From NCBI GenBank assembly GCA_900322095.1, contig ONYS01000007.1:1-45866 (forward strand): a stretch of DNA of 45,866 bases. Direction: 5' to 3'. Positions 16,593 to 25,404 of this stretch are shown here, in pieces. The stretch comes from an uncultured Prevotella sp. Lineage in GTDB: Bacteria > Bacteroidota > Bacteroidia > Bacteroidales > Bacteroidaceae. Made by a program: the position numbers and the translations under genes. The notes under the pieces were generated by a model that was given only the letters and a program-made list of their open reading frames with translations, was not told where the DNA came from and searched no databases. Position 1 is the first letter of the stretch. Every line of letters begins with the position of its first letter.

Positions 16593-18152
16593 TTATTCAA
16601 TCTTCCACTCTTTTATCGTCCTCAGCTCTGTCGAGAAGTTGATGGCGACCTTCACGACCTTGCGGCCATCGGACTTGTAAGGGATGGCGTAGTCCTTCTC
16701 ATCGATTTGTCTCAGCGCCTTGTCCAGGTCACCGTCAAGTTTCAGCTCCATGACATAGATGGTCGTGTCAGTCTTGATGAGAATGTCGAGACGGCCTTTG
16801 GCATTGCGTACCTGCGAAAAGACATAGACGTTGAGGAGAGAGAACATCACGTAGAGCATTGCGGTGAAGTGACCTTCCGTTGTCGGCGCGTCCTTGAGCG
16901 TGTTCTCCTGGTAAGGAATCGTGGTGAAGAATTCCTGCATGGCCTTGAGGCTTCCGTCCATGTCGTCCTTGCGCAGAGCCAGATACATATTAGCCACAGC
17001 ATTTCCCGCCTCCACAGTGTTCGTGTGGACATAGTAAGGGATAAGGATGCGCATCAACCCGACCTTCACCTCCTCGTTGGGATAGCCAAGCGTGTAGCGC
17101 TTTATGATAGGGTCATAGCCTTTTATGGTGAGATAGCCACTCTGATAGAACAGCGGCAAGACGGACTGCATATTCTCCGTGGGTGCATCAAAGTCTGCAG
17201 CCCATGCCTCACTGCCGTCGATCTTTGTGATGTCGGTGTGGAAATGCTTAAGCATGTTGACAAGAAACGTCGGCGTGCCGGTGGAGAACCAATAGTTGTC
17301 GAAATCCTTATTTGTCATCGATGCCAGCAGACTGAATGGATTATAAACCCCCGGCCCTTTGCGTGCAAAATGATATCCGTCATAGGTACGCTCCAACTGT
17401 GCCAAGACTTGTTCGGAAGTCATGTCGTTTTCTTCGCCCAGCGTCTGTATGCCTTCCTGAAAGTTGTCGATGAGTTCATCACGCGTTATGCCACATATTG
17501 CGGCATACTGCGGCAGCATTGAGATGTTATTCAGGTTATTGAGCTGCGAGAAGATACTGAGCTGCGAGAACTTCGTGATGCCCGTGATGAAGACAAAGCG
17601 GAGGTAAGGGTCGAGGTCCTTCAGCGGGGAGTAGAACGCCTGCAGTTCCGTGCGCATCTGTTCAAGGCGTTCCTTGTCGTGAAGCACCGTGAGCAACGGA
17701 GCGTCGTATTCGTCGATAAGGACAACAACCTGTGTGCCCGTCTTTTTATAAAGCGACGTGACCAAATTTTGGAAACGCTCAGAGATGTTGGTGATGTCTG
17801 TGTGAATACCATGACGATCCTCATTACGCTCAAGCTGAATGCGGAGTTGGACATGCAAGTCTTCTACCGTGCCGAGTTTTGCCGAAGCCAAAGAGAAGTG
17901 CAGCACTGGATAAACCTTCCATTCTTTCTCCAATTCTTCAATGGCAAGACCTTTGAATAAGTCCTTGCGCCCGGAGAAATAAGCATCAAAAGTGCTTGTA
18001 AGCAGCGATTTGCCGAAACGGCGGGGACGCGAGAGAAACACATACTGACCAGGATGCGTTATCTCATATATGTACTTTGTCTTGTCGATATACAAGTATC
18101 CGTCTTGACGAATCTTATCGAACGTCTGTATGCCAATAGGATAGTTTACCAT
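16593..18152 (-). CDS. AAA-ATPase-like / PD-(D/E)XK nuclease family protein
   Basis: 519 aa from the ATG at 18152; the longer frame upstream has no domain and the family begins with the NYPIGIQTFDKIRQDGYLYIDKT segment. Residues about 5-230 are the AAA-ATPase_like (DUF1703-type) domain, with a P-loop-like RPRRFGKSLL (42-51) and a Walker B VVLIDEYDAPLL. The C-terminal part is a PD-(D/E)XK nuclease fold, with RLDILI and VMELKLDG giving the D...ExK core. This family is abundant and multicopy in Bacteroidetes; its role is unknown, with suggestions of mobile-element or defence activity. It stands alone, facing away from the lut operon. Confidence 0.88.
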   Translation of the reverse strand: MVNYPIGIQTFDKIRQDGYLYIDKTKYIYEITHPGQYVFLSRPRRFGKSLLTSTFDAYFSGRKDLFKGLAIEELEKEWKVYPVLHFSLASAKLGTVEDLHVQLRIQLERNEDRHGIHTDITNISERFQNLVTSLYKKTGTQVVVLIDEYDAPLLTVLHDKERLEQMRTELQAFYSPLKDLDPYLRFVFITGITKFSQLSIFSQLNNLNNISMLPQYAAICGITRDELIDNFQEGIQTLGEENDMTSEQVLAQLERTYDGYHFARKGPGVYNPFSLLASMTNKDFDNYWFSTGTPTFLVNMLKHFHTDITKIDGSEAWAADFDAPTENMQSVLPLFYQSGYLTIKGYDPIIKRYTLGYPNEEVKVGLMRILIPYYVHTNTVEAGNAVANMYLALRKDDMDGSLKAMQEFFTTIPYQENTLKDAPTTEGHFTAMLYVMFSLLNVYVFSQVRNAKGRLDILIKTDTTIYVMELKLDGDLDKALRQIDEKDYAIPYKSDGRKVVKVAINFSTELRTIKEWKIE

Positions 18153-18339
18153 AGTTGCACTATTTTTCCACAAACTTAATAAATTCTTTTGAGATAGCAA
18201 AGGAAATAGATAAAATTCAATGATGCGTGGGTTAAACTTGGGCAATGATAAGTTGTTTTTATTACTTCCCGATTTTCAATTACCCACTCAAATTCATGAA
18301 AAAATCCATCGTAGATTATGGATAAAACAATATTTTGAC

Positions 18340-18347
18340 TAAATTTG
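18340..18347 (+). promoter_or_regulatory. Probable -7 box of the lut operon
   Basis: TAAATTTG fits TAnnTTTG and lies 33 bp before the lutA ATG. The -33 element is weak (ATG 19 bp upstream instead of TTG). Confidence 0.5.
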
Positions 18348-18380
18348 CAGAGCAGAAAAGAAAGAAATACAATTGCAATA

Positions 18381-19121
18381 ATGAGAATAGGACTTTTTAT
18401 CCCTTGCTATGTCGATGCACTGTACCCACATGTCGGCAAGGCCACATACGCCCTGCTAAAGCACTACGGACTGGCGGTAGAATATCCAGAGCGGCAGACC
18501 TGCTGCGGACAGCCTATGGCCAACGGAGGCTTTGAGCGGATGTCGGTCGACCTGGCCAAAAAGTTTGACGAGATGTTCGCCCCCTACGACTACGTTGTGG
18601 CTCCGTCGGCCTCATGCGCAGCCTTCGTCCGCACTTACTATCCCTTTCTCTTGGGAAGAGATCACGAATGCCAAGCTGAGGGCAAGACCATGGACGTGGT
18701 GGAGTTTCTTCACGACGTGCTGCAAGTTGACGAGATTCCGGGCCGTTTTCCTCATGTGGTGAGTGTTCACAACAGCTGTCATGGCGTGCGCGAGCTCGGT
18801 CTGAGCACTCCGTCGGAATGCAACCTGCCAAGAGTGAACAAGATCGTCGACCTGTTGCAAATGGTGGAGGGCATCACCGTGCGTCAGCCCGAACGGCCCG
18901 ACGAATGCTGCGGCTTCGGCGGAATGTTCTCTGTAGAGGAGACGGCTGTATCGATCAGGATGGGGGAGGACAAACTCGACCGCCACATCGCCACGGGCGC
19001 AGAATACATCACCGGTCCCGACAGCAGCTGTCTGATGCACATGGAAGGCATTGCAAGGAGAGAGAAAAGGAATATCAAATTCATTCACGTTGCAGAAATC
19101 TTAGCAGCAGGACTAATATGA
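18381..19121 (+). CDS. lutA: Lactate utilization protein A, (Fe-S)-binding
   Basis: 246 aa from the ATG at 18381, chosen because the next residues (MRIGLFIPCYVDALYPHVG) are the normal start of LutA; the 12 residues upstream are not. Two CCG-type cysteine domains are seen: CYVDAL with CCGQPMANGG (first half) and HNSCHGVRELG with ECCGFGGMFSVEE (second half), which together bind an Fe-S cofactor. LutABC oxidises L-lactate to pyruvate in the cytoplasm. The stop overlaps the lutB start (ATGA at 19118-19121). Confidence 0.92.
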   Translation: MRIGLFIPCYVDALYPHVGKATYALLKHYGLAVEYPERQTCCGQPMANGGFERMSVDLAKKFDEMFAPYDYVVAPSASCAAFVRTYYPFLLGRDHECQAEGKTMDVVEFLHDVLQVDEIPGRFPHVVSVHNSCHGVRELGLSTPSECNLPRVNKIVDLLQMVEGITVRQPERPDECCGFGGMFSVEETAVSIRMGEDKLDRHIATGAEYITGPDSSCLMHMEGIARREKRNIKFIHVAEILAAGLI

Positions 19122-20494
19122 GCACACTTCATAGCGAGAACGCCAAGGCATTCAACCAAGACAGAGAAAAAGTGACGTGGCACGACCAAACGTTCTGGTC
19201 GCTGCGTCAGAAGCGCGACTCCCTGGCACAGGAGCTGCCCGAATGGGAAGAACTGCGCCAGCTGGCTTCGGAGATAAAGCGCCACACGCTGACCCATCTG
19301 GCCGACTATCTCGAAGAGTTCACCAGCCAGCTCGAAAGTCGTGGGGTGAAAATTCATTGGGCCAAAGACGCCCAGCAGTTCAACGAAATCGTTTATGGCA
19401 TACTGGAAACCCACAACGTGAGCAAGATGGTGAAGTCGAAGTCGATGCTCACGGAAGAGTGCGGCATGAACGCCTACCTGCAAGAGCGCGGCATCGACGT
19501 CGTTGAGACCGACTTGGGCGAACGCATCCTGCAGCTCCTGCATCAAAAGCCCAGCCATATCGTCGTGCCGGCCACCCACCTGAAGCGCGAGGAGATCGGA
19601 CAGATGTTTGAACGCGAGGGCATCTCGAAAGAGCAAGGCAACTACGACCCAACCTATCTCACCTACTGCGCCCGCGAGAGCCTGCGCAACGAATTTCTCG
19701 AGGCAGGAGCGGGGATGACGGGTTGCAACTTCGGTGTGGCCAAGACGGGCGACGTGGTGGTGTGCACCAATGAGGGCAACGCCGACATGTCTACGTCGAT
19801 GCCAAAGCTGCACATCGTCGCTATGGGCATTGAGAAGATTATCCCCGACTATGCCTCACTGGCTGTCTTCCACCGGCTACTGAGCCGCAGTGCCACCGGA
19901 CAGCCCACAACGGGCTTCACCTCCCACTTCCGTCAGGCACGGCCCGGCGGCGAGATGCACGTGGTGCTCGTCGACAATGGGCGCAGCGACATCCTCGGCA
20001 ATCCAGGACATTGGGAGACGCTGAAATGCATCCGTTGCGGTGCCTGCATGAACACGTGCCCCGTCTACCGTCGCAGCGGCGGCTACAGCTATACCTACTT
20101 CATTCCTGGTCCCATCGGCATCAACCTCGGAATGCTGAAAGACCCCGTGCGCTACAGCGACAATGTCTCTGCGTGCAGCCTGTGCCTGAGTTGCAACTTC
20201 GTTTGTCCGGCCAAGGTGAATCCCGGCAGTCAGGTATATCTCTGGCGACAGAACCTTGAAGCCCTGGGCAAAGCCGACAAGATAAAGAAAGTGATGTCGG
20301 AAGGCATGCAGTTGGTCTACACCCATCCTTCGCTCTATATCGGTGCGCTGAAGGTTGCACCCCTGCTGAATCTCGTTCCTGAAAGCCTCACCCACTTCAG
20401 CAACCTCAATCCTTGGGGGATCGGCCATGCCGCTCCACGTTTTGCCAAACCAACCTTCCACACATGGTGGAAACAAACCCACATGAAGAAATGA
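19118..20494 (+). CDS. lutB: Lactate utilization protein B, ferredoxin-type iron-sulfur
   Basis: 458 aa from the ATG at 19118; the open frame upstream is only an artefact of overlapping lutA. The N-terminal two-thirds is an LUD-type domain (RDSLAQELPEWEELRQLA, SMLTEECGMNAYLQ, GVAKTGDVVVCTNEGNADMSTSMP). The C-terminal part has two [4Fe-4S] motifs: CIRCGACMNTCPVY and CSLCLSCNFVCPAKVNPG. This subunit carries electrons from lactate oxidation. Both ends overlap neighbours by 4 bp (lutA, lutC), showing a tightly coupled operon. Confidence 0.94.
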   Translation: MSTLHSENAKAFNQDREKVTWHDQTFWSLRQKRDSLAQELPEWEELRQLASEIKRHTLTHLADYLEEFTSQLESRGVKIHWAKDAQQFNEIVYGILETHNVSKMVKSKSMLTEECGMNAYLQERGIDVVETDLGERILQLLHQKPSHIVVPATHLKREEIGQMFEREGISKEQGNYDPTYLTYCARESLRNEFLEAGAGMTGCNFGVAKTGDVVVCTNEGNADMSTSMPKLHIVAMGIEKIIPDYASLAVFHRLLSRSATGQPTTGFTSHFRQARPGGEMHVVLVDNGRSDILGNPGHWETLKCIRCGACMNTCPVYRRSGGYSYTYFIPGPIGINLGMLKDPVRYSDNVSACSLCLSCNFVCPAKVNPGSQVYLWRQNLEALGKADKIKKVMSEGMQLVYTHPSLYIGALKVAPLLNLVPESLTHFSNLNPWGIGHAAPRFAKPTFHTWWKQTHMKK

Positions 20495-21072
20495 AGAAAG
20501 AAGAGCTTTTCGAGAAACTGCGCTCCAACACCCTGCGCCAATATGACATGCCTCAAATCAACGTGAAGGGCATCCAATACGAAGACACCTACAACCAATT
20601 CAAGAGCATGTGCCAGCAGATGGGCGCCAACGTCGTTGAGTCGAGCAAGACCGACGATTTGGATCAGCTGGTCCACAACCTCTATCCCCATGCTCAGACG
20701 TTTGCCTCCAATCTGCCTTTCATCCATCTGGCCACGAAGAATCCCGACACGGTGAAGGACGCCGCCGAGCTCAACGGCACCGATGTGGGCATCGTGATGG
20801 GACAGATTGGCGTGGCCGAGAACGGCTGCATCTGGATTCCGCAAACCATGAAGGAGAAGGCCGTGATGTTCATCTCTGAATATCTGGTCATCTTCATCGA
20901 CCGGCAAGCCATCGTCGACAACATGCATCAGGCCTATGGCCTTATCACCATGGACCCGCGCTACAACTTCGGCACGTTTATCAGCGGTCCTTCCAAAACT
21001 GCCGACATCGAACAGGCACTCGTCATGGGCGCTCAGGCAGCGCGCGGAGTGACCGTCGTGATTCTGGAATAG
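20491..21072 (+). CDS. lutC: Lactate utilization protein C (LUD domain)
   Basis: 193 aa from the ATG at 20491, which overlaps the lutB stop as ATGA (20491-20494); the in-frame extension upstream is inside lutB. The sequence is one LUD domain with DVGIVMGQIGVAENGCIWI, LVIFIDRQAIVDNMHQAYG and FISGPSKTADIEQALVMGAQAARG near the end, the last being the best-conserved LutC mark. It is the third subunit of the lactate oxidase complex; its catalytic role is not settled in the literature I know. Confidence 0.93.
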   Translation: MKKEELFEKLRSNTLRQYDMPQINVKGIQYEDTYNQFKSMCQQMGANVVESSKTDDLDQLVHNLYPHAQTFASNLPFIHLATKNPDTVKDAAELNGTDVGIVMGQIGVAENGCIWIPQTMKEKAVMFISEYLVIFIDRQAIVDNMHQAYGLITMDPRYNFGTFISGPSKTADIEQALVMGAQAARGVTVVILE

Positions 21073-21132
21073 GCGAAGCAATGCGAAAGGAAAGTTGTTA
21101 ATACAGACTCTTAGACAATAATAAGACCCAAT

Positions 21133-21761
21133 ATGAAAAAGAATTTCAAACTATTCAGCGGAATGGAGTTGCCATCCATTGGCTTCGGCACGTGGCGCGC
21201 CACCGGTGAGGATGCCCAGCAGGCTGTGAGCACTGCTATTGAGAGCGGCTACCGCCTCATCAGTACAGCAACTGGCGCGAAATCAATGCCGACACCTGGC
21301 GCGCGTTGGAGACGCTCTACAAGGACGGACTGGTGAAGAGCATCGGCCTCAGCAACTTCTATATCCATCACCTCGACCCGCTCATGCAGACTGCCACCGT
21401 ACAGCCAATGGTCGACCAGCTGGAGATACATCCCGGACACGCACAGAAGGAGAACGTTGAATGGTGCCACAAGAATGGCATTGTGGTCGAAGCCTGGCGC
21501 CCGCTGGGCAAGGGAGCGCTTCTCTCCCACCCCATTGTCACAGAAGTTACGGCCCATCATCCCGGCCACACTGCCGCACAGGTTCTGCTGCGCTGGGCTT
21601 TGCAACAGGACATTCTTCCGCTGCCCAAGTCGATTACGCCAGAGAGAATCCGCCAGAACCTCGACTGCTTCGACTTCGAACTGACACCAGAAGAGATGAA
21701 GGCCATCTCACAAGTGGAGCCTAACGGCGGAGTGGAACAGCCGGATGAGGTTGACTTCTAG
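21133..21761 (+). pseudogene. Aldo/keto reductase, inactivated by internal deletion and frameshift
   Basis: Codons 1-43 from the ATG at 21133 read as a normal N terminus (FKLFSGMELPSIGFGTWRAT ... ESGYRLI). At about 21261 the match jumps to another frame, reading QYSNWREINADTWRALETLYKDGL and continuing with KSIGLSNF, QLEIHPG, VVEAWRPLGKG, QVLLRWALQ and LPLPKSITPERIRQN to the stop at 21761. About 70-75 residues are missing between the parts compared with a ~280-residue family member. These include the Asp of RLIDTA, the catalytic Tyr and the active Lys. The NADPH-binding C-terminal part is intact. The gene follows lutC by 60 bp. Confidence 0.85.
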
Positions 21762-21810
21762 GTCTTGTTGAGCAAAATATACAAAGAGACGATATCGAAG
21801 AATCTCCCCA

Positions 21811-21836
21811 CCCACCTTCCTTCACAGGAAGGTGGG
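21811..21836 (+). terminator. Rho-independent terminator
   Basis: An 11-bp perfect stem (CCCACCTTCCT / AGGAAGGTGGG) with a 4-nt loop is followed by TTTGTTGTTT. It ends the lut/aldo-keto reductase transcript, just before the convergent permease gene. Confidence 0.8.
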
Positions 21837-21883
21837 TTTGTTGTTTCTAGGGAAGATATCAATCATGGTGTTCGTCAACGATA

Positions 21884-23077
21884 TTAGATACGATTATCAG
21901 AATATGATTTTTGAGATATGCTTTTGCATTTAGCAAATTGACGTATATAATAATAGTATGAGATCAAAAAGTAAACCACCACCTGCGCCCATAACGCTAT
22001 ATAGTCGCTCTTGATGTCGCTGAGCGAACCACCCATACCCATAATGTTCACGTAGTCGATCATTCCCAAAGACGATGGGAAGAGATAGGACAGCCAATGA
22101 ATCACCGGAGGCATGGAAGGCGTAGGCCAGGATATGCCCGAGAAGAACAAGAGCGGAACTGACGAGAAAACGAATATCAGGATGCAGTCCTCCCGCCGAT
22201 AGACAAACGTGGACAGCGTGAAGGAACAGAAGATGCACGACAGCAGATAAGGAACAATGAAGGCCAGGAGCGTGAAGTAGTTGCCATTTGAGGGCAGCTC
22301 GAAAGAATTCGTGGCGAAGGTGAAGGCATAGATGGCCATCACCAGATAGAGCATGAGGTAGAAAGCCGTACGCGCCATCAATACCGTGAACGGTCCACGA
22401 TAGCGCTTGTCAGGAGGAAAAATGTTACGGTGGCGCTCACGCATCACGCCCATGTGCATTCCGATGCCAAGAAACAGCGTCTGCTGAAGGATGAGCATGA
22501 ACACTGGAGGCACAAGAAACGCAGCAAAGCCACTCTTCGGATTGAAAAACGACACACGATCGTACTCCACGGGCATCCGTGTGATTTTCTCGTCCTTCGT
22601 CGTCATCGACGAGGATGCCAGGTGTTCCTCCACCTTGATCTCCTTGCTCACATCGAGATAGACCTCAGTGAGTCCCACGATGAGCGCCTTGTAGTAGAGC
22701 ATACTGCTCATGTCGGAATAGAGTCCAACCGTGGTATGTCCGCCTCGCATGAGGTCCTTGCTGAACGACTCGGGAATATGCACGATGCCATAAGCCTCGT
22801 GTTTCATGATACCCAGCTTGGCCTCCTCCATATTGTTGCAGCGTTTGAGGTACTTCACTTCCTCCGTAGCATCCATACGTCTCAAGAAATCACGGCTCAG
22901 ATGGGAGTTGTCATCGTCGACTACCATCACCGGAACATCCCGCACCACCTCGTTGCCATACACATAGGCATAAAGCAACGGGTAGGCAAGCGGCACGAAG
23001 AGTATGAAAATCATGATTCCACGGTCGTGGAAGAGGAAGTTCATCTCCTTATAGAATATATACAACAGATTGCTCAT
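21884..23077 (-). CDS. ABC-2 type permease (second of pair)
   Basis: 397 aa from the ATG at 23077, which overlaps the upstream stop as ATGA (23074-23077); the upstream extension is the other frame of its neighbour. Topology: one membrane segment near residues 17-37, a large extracytoplasmic domain (about 40-210, VPVMVVDDDNSHLSRDFLRRMDAT), then about five segments at 220-385, including FFSGISWPTPSMPPVI, a typical ABC-2 export feature. It works as a dimer or with its neighbour in the inner membrane, passing substrate to the HlyD-like adaptor. No ATPase domain is present. Confidence 0.85.
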   Translation of the reverse strand: MSNLLYIFYKEMNFLFHDRGIMIFILFVPLAYPLLYAYVYGNEVVRDVPVMVVDDDNSHLSRDFLRRMDATEEVKYLKRCNNMEEAKLGIMKHEAYGIVHIPESFSKDLMRGGHTTVGLYSDMSSMLYYKALIVGLTEVYLDVSKEIKVEEHLASSSMTTKDEKITRMPVEYDRVSFFNPKSGFAAFLVPPVFMLILQQTLFLGIGMHMGVMRERHRNIFPPDKRYRGPFTVLMARTAFYLMLYLVMAIYAFTFATNSFELPSNGNYFTLLAFIVPYLLSCIFCSFTLSTFVYRREDCILIFVFSSVPLLFFSGISWPTPSMPPVIHWLSYLFPSSLGMIDYVNIMGMGGSLSDIKSDYIALWAQVVVYFLISYYYYIRQFAKCKSISQKSYSDNRI

Positions 23078-24258
23078 GACAAATATACAAATTCGTTGAA
23101 AGCCTTGCGATAGCGGCCCATCATCAGCATGGGAAGGAGACAGAACACGACAAGTGCCACCACCGACGACCACACATAACGAATGGGGAAGCCATACAGG
23201 GCCTGATTGATATAGATGAGATAATAATGGCGCAAAGGAAACAACACCGCCAGCGCCTGCAGCACAGTGGGCATGGCCGTGACGGGATAAGTGAAGCCTG
23301 CCAAGGAGAACGAGAGGATTCCCCAAAGCGCGCAGATGCACATCGCCAGTCGCAACAGACCTGCCAACAAGCCAAACAGAAACACGCCAAAGCCCTGCGA
23401 GGCCAGCACGGTGAGCACGCCCAAGCCTATCATGTGCCAGATGCCGCAATGACAAGGAAAGCCCAGATAGACAAAGAAGTAAACATCCATGAAGATGATC
23501 TCAAGGCAGAAGATAATGGTTTGGGGCAGGAGCTTACCAAGTAGTGCAATGGCTGGATTGTAACCTGCCACGCGAAACCATATCTTCTGCGTTTTTTGTT
23601 TCCACTCTAAGCCAATGGTGTAGGTAGTGGAGAGAAGAATAAGCAAAATGATGATGCCTGGCACAAGCATGTTGCTCAGATAGACCGAGTAGTTGAGCTG
23701 GGGATTGTTGATGGGATGCGTCTCCAGCGCTATGGGTTGCAGCACGTCCATCGCATCGTCGTTGGAGTAGCCATGCCCAAAGAGCGACTCTCGCTCGAGA
23801 GCCAAAGGAATCAACTCGCTGGCGGTCTTCATATCCTTGAAGAGCAGATTGCCAGGCACGTAGTAGCAGTCGTTGGTGTAAAACGAGAGGCGCGGTTGTC
23901 CGTTGCTCTCGGCGTCGCGAGTTGTGTGTGGCGGCAAGTAGTAGAAACCGTAGATCTCGCGCCGCTGCATGGCACGCCGCGCCTCATGAAAGTTACTGTA
24001 TTTGTATTTGACGTTCGTTTCCTCAAAACTGTTGAGCACCTGAGCCACCAATCGGGTCACGCTGGTGTTGTCCTCATCCACGATTCCTGCGGGCAGGTCG
24101 GTAGGCAGACCCGCTCCCATGAGATAGGTGAAGAAGAAGATCACCGCAAGCGGGGCGATAATCATGCAGAATAGGAAGATAGGACGCTTGGCAAAGATGC
24201 GCAGCTCATGGCGAAATATGCATCCCAGTCTTCTCCTTAATATATATAGTCTCGTCAT
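23074..24258 (-). CDS. ABC-2 type permease (first of pair)
   Basis: 394 aa. One membrane segment (about residues 28-48) precedes an extracytoplasmic domain starting LPTDLPAGIVDEDNTSVTRLVAQVL, with five to six membrane segments at about 200-385 and the motif FTYPVTAMPTVLQALAVLFPLRHY. It is clearly a paralogue of the downstream permease (same topology, and VDEDN versus VVDDDN), so the transport unit is probably a heterodimer. It begins 3 bp after the stop of the HlyD-like gene. Confidence 0.85.
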   Translation of the reverse strand: MTRLYILRRRLGCIFRHELRIFAKRPIFLFCMIIAPLAVIFFFTYLMGAGLPTDLPAGIVDEDNTSVTRLVAQVLNSFEETNVKYKYSNFHEARRAMQRREIYGFYYLPPHTTRDAESNGQPRLSFYTNDCYYVPGNLLFKDMKTASELIPLALERESLFGHGYSNDDAMDVLQPIALETHPINNPQLNYSVYLSNMLVPGIIILLILLSTTYTIGLEWKQKTQKIWFRVAGYNPAIALLGKLLPQTIIFCLEIIFMDVYFFVYLGFPCHCGIWHMIGLGVLTVLASQGFGVFLFGLLAGLLRLAMCICALWGILSFSLAGFTYPVTAMPTVLQALAVLFPLRHYYLIYINQALYGFPIRYVWSSVVALVVFCLLPMLMMGRYRKAFNEFVYLS

Positions 24259-24261
24259 GGT

Positions 24262-25242
24262 CTAATCTTTTATCAGCAGTGCAGACATTTCTTTTCGGAT
24301 ACCAGAGGACTTTGCCAAGGGCTTGGCCTGCACTTCAAACACTTTCAAGTCGTACTGTCCCATGGTGCGGGTAGCCTTCCATGCGGCGAAGTTGCCTAGA
24401 TTCTTGAGCACCGACACCCGGCAGTCGAGGGTTTTGTCCACAGCCGGCACGTAGATTTTCACCCGCTGTCCCAAGGCCACGCCGGGAAGCTGGTCCTCCT
24501 TGAGGAAGAAAGTGAATTTCACGTTATCCGTGTCGATATTCATGATGGGAGCACCCGTACTCACGAGTTCACCTACTTCAGGCATAATCTCTGTCACGAC
24601 GCCATCGGCTGAGGCGATGCACACGGTTTCGTGTTTCAGAGCCTCAACTTGATTGATATTGCTTCGGCTTCTCTCAGTCACGGCTTTGGCTGCGCGCTTC
24701 TCCTCCTCGCGAGCTCCGTCGCGCAACATCTTATAGGTCTCCATGGCAGCCTTCTCGCCAGCCACAGCCGACTCGTAGGCAGACTTAGTCTCATCGTAGC
24801 GCTGCTTGGCCACAACTCCCTCTTCATACAAGGCCTTAAACCTGCGGTAGGTGGATTCTGCCAGCTCTCGTGAAGAACGCGCCTGGTTCACTATTTGGGA
24901 CTGCCGGCCTATCTGCTCCTGGCGGTTGCCATTGTCGACCAGATCCTGGCGGGCGCGTTGAGCCTCATACGATGAGACGGCTTCAGAAAGCGTTGCGTCA
25001 AGCTCGGGCGACTCCAAGATGGCAAGCGTGTCACCCTTGTGTACCCGCTGTCCCTCTTTGACGCAGATACGCACAACGCGCGACGGCACCTTGCTTGAGA
25101 CGCGATAATCTTCCATATCTGCCTCTCCCTGCAAGGGTTCCGCCTTAGGCTTGAGACATAATCCAACAAGAATCGAGACCGCAAGCAGCAACAGAATCAC
25201 TGAACCTATGATGATTGTGCGTGACTTATATATCTTTCGCAT
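24262..25242 (-). CDS. HlyD-family periplasmic adaptor (membrane fusion protein)
   Basis: 326 aa from the ATG at 25242 (MRKIYKS); 16 extra residues are possible upstream but lack a sensible start. A single membrane anchor (TIIIGSVILLLLAVSILVGLCL, about 9-30) is followed by half of a lipoyl domain (SSKVPSRVVRICVKEGQRVHKGDTLAIL), a coiled coil (about 80-190, rich in A, E, K, R and Q), the second lipoyl half (CIASADGVVTEIMPEVGELVSTGAPIM) and a beta-barrel. It links the permease to an outer-membrane channel. The operon has neither a TolC homologue nor an ATPase, so these must come from elsewhere. Confidence 0.87.
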   Translation of the reverse strand: MRKIYKSRTIIIGSVILLLLAVSILVGLCLKPKAEPLQGEADMEDYRVSSKVPSRVVRICVKEGQRVHKGDTLAILESPELDATLSEAVSSYEAQRARQDLVDNGNRQEQIGRQSQIVNQARSSRELAESTYRRFKALYEEGVVAKQRYDETKSAYESAVAGEKAAMETYKMLRDGAREEEKRAAKAVTERSRSNINQVEALKHETVCIASADGVVTEIMPEVGELVSTGAPIMNIDTDNVKFTFFLKEDQLPGVALGQRVKIYVPAVDKTLDCRVSVLKNLGNFAAWKATRTMGQYDLKVFEVQAKPLAKSSGIRKEMSALLIKD

Positions 25243-25371
25243 CGTTTTTTCTGCAAAGAAAATAAATCTTTGTGGCTTTCCTTTGTTCAAAAAGGGAACT
25301 ATACTATATCAGATAAAGATTTGTTCCCAAAATGAACATCAATTAGTACGAAAACAAAAAACACATTATTA

Positions 25372-25379
25372 TAAATTTG
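25372..25379 (+). promoter_or_regulatory. Probable -7 box of the AraC-family gene
   Basis: TAAATTTG fits TAnnTTTG, 25 bp before the ATG at 25405. A second match, TACCTTTG, lies at 25381-25388. The 160-bp gap to the divergent HlyD gene would carry both promoters and any regulator site. Confidence 0.45.
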
Positions 25380-25404
25380 CTACCTTTGTCAACAAAAAAC
25401 AGAT

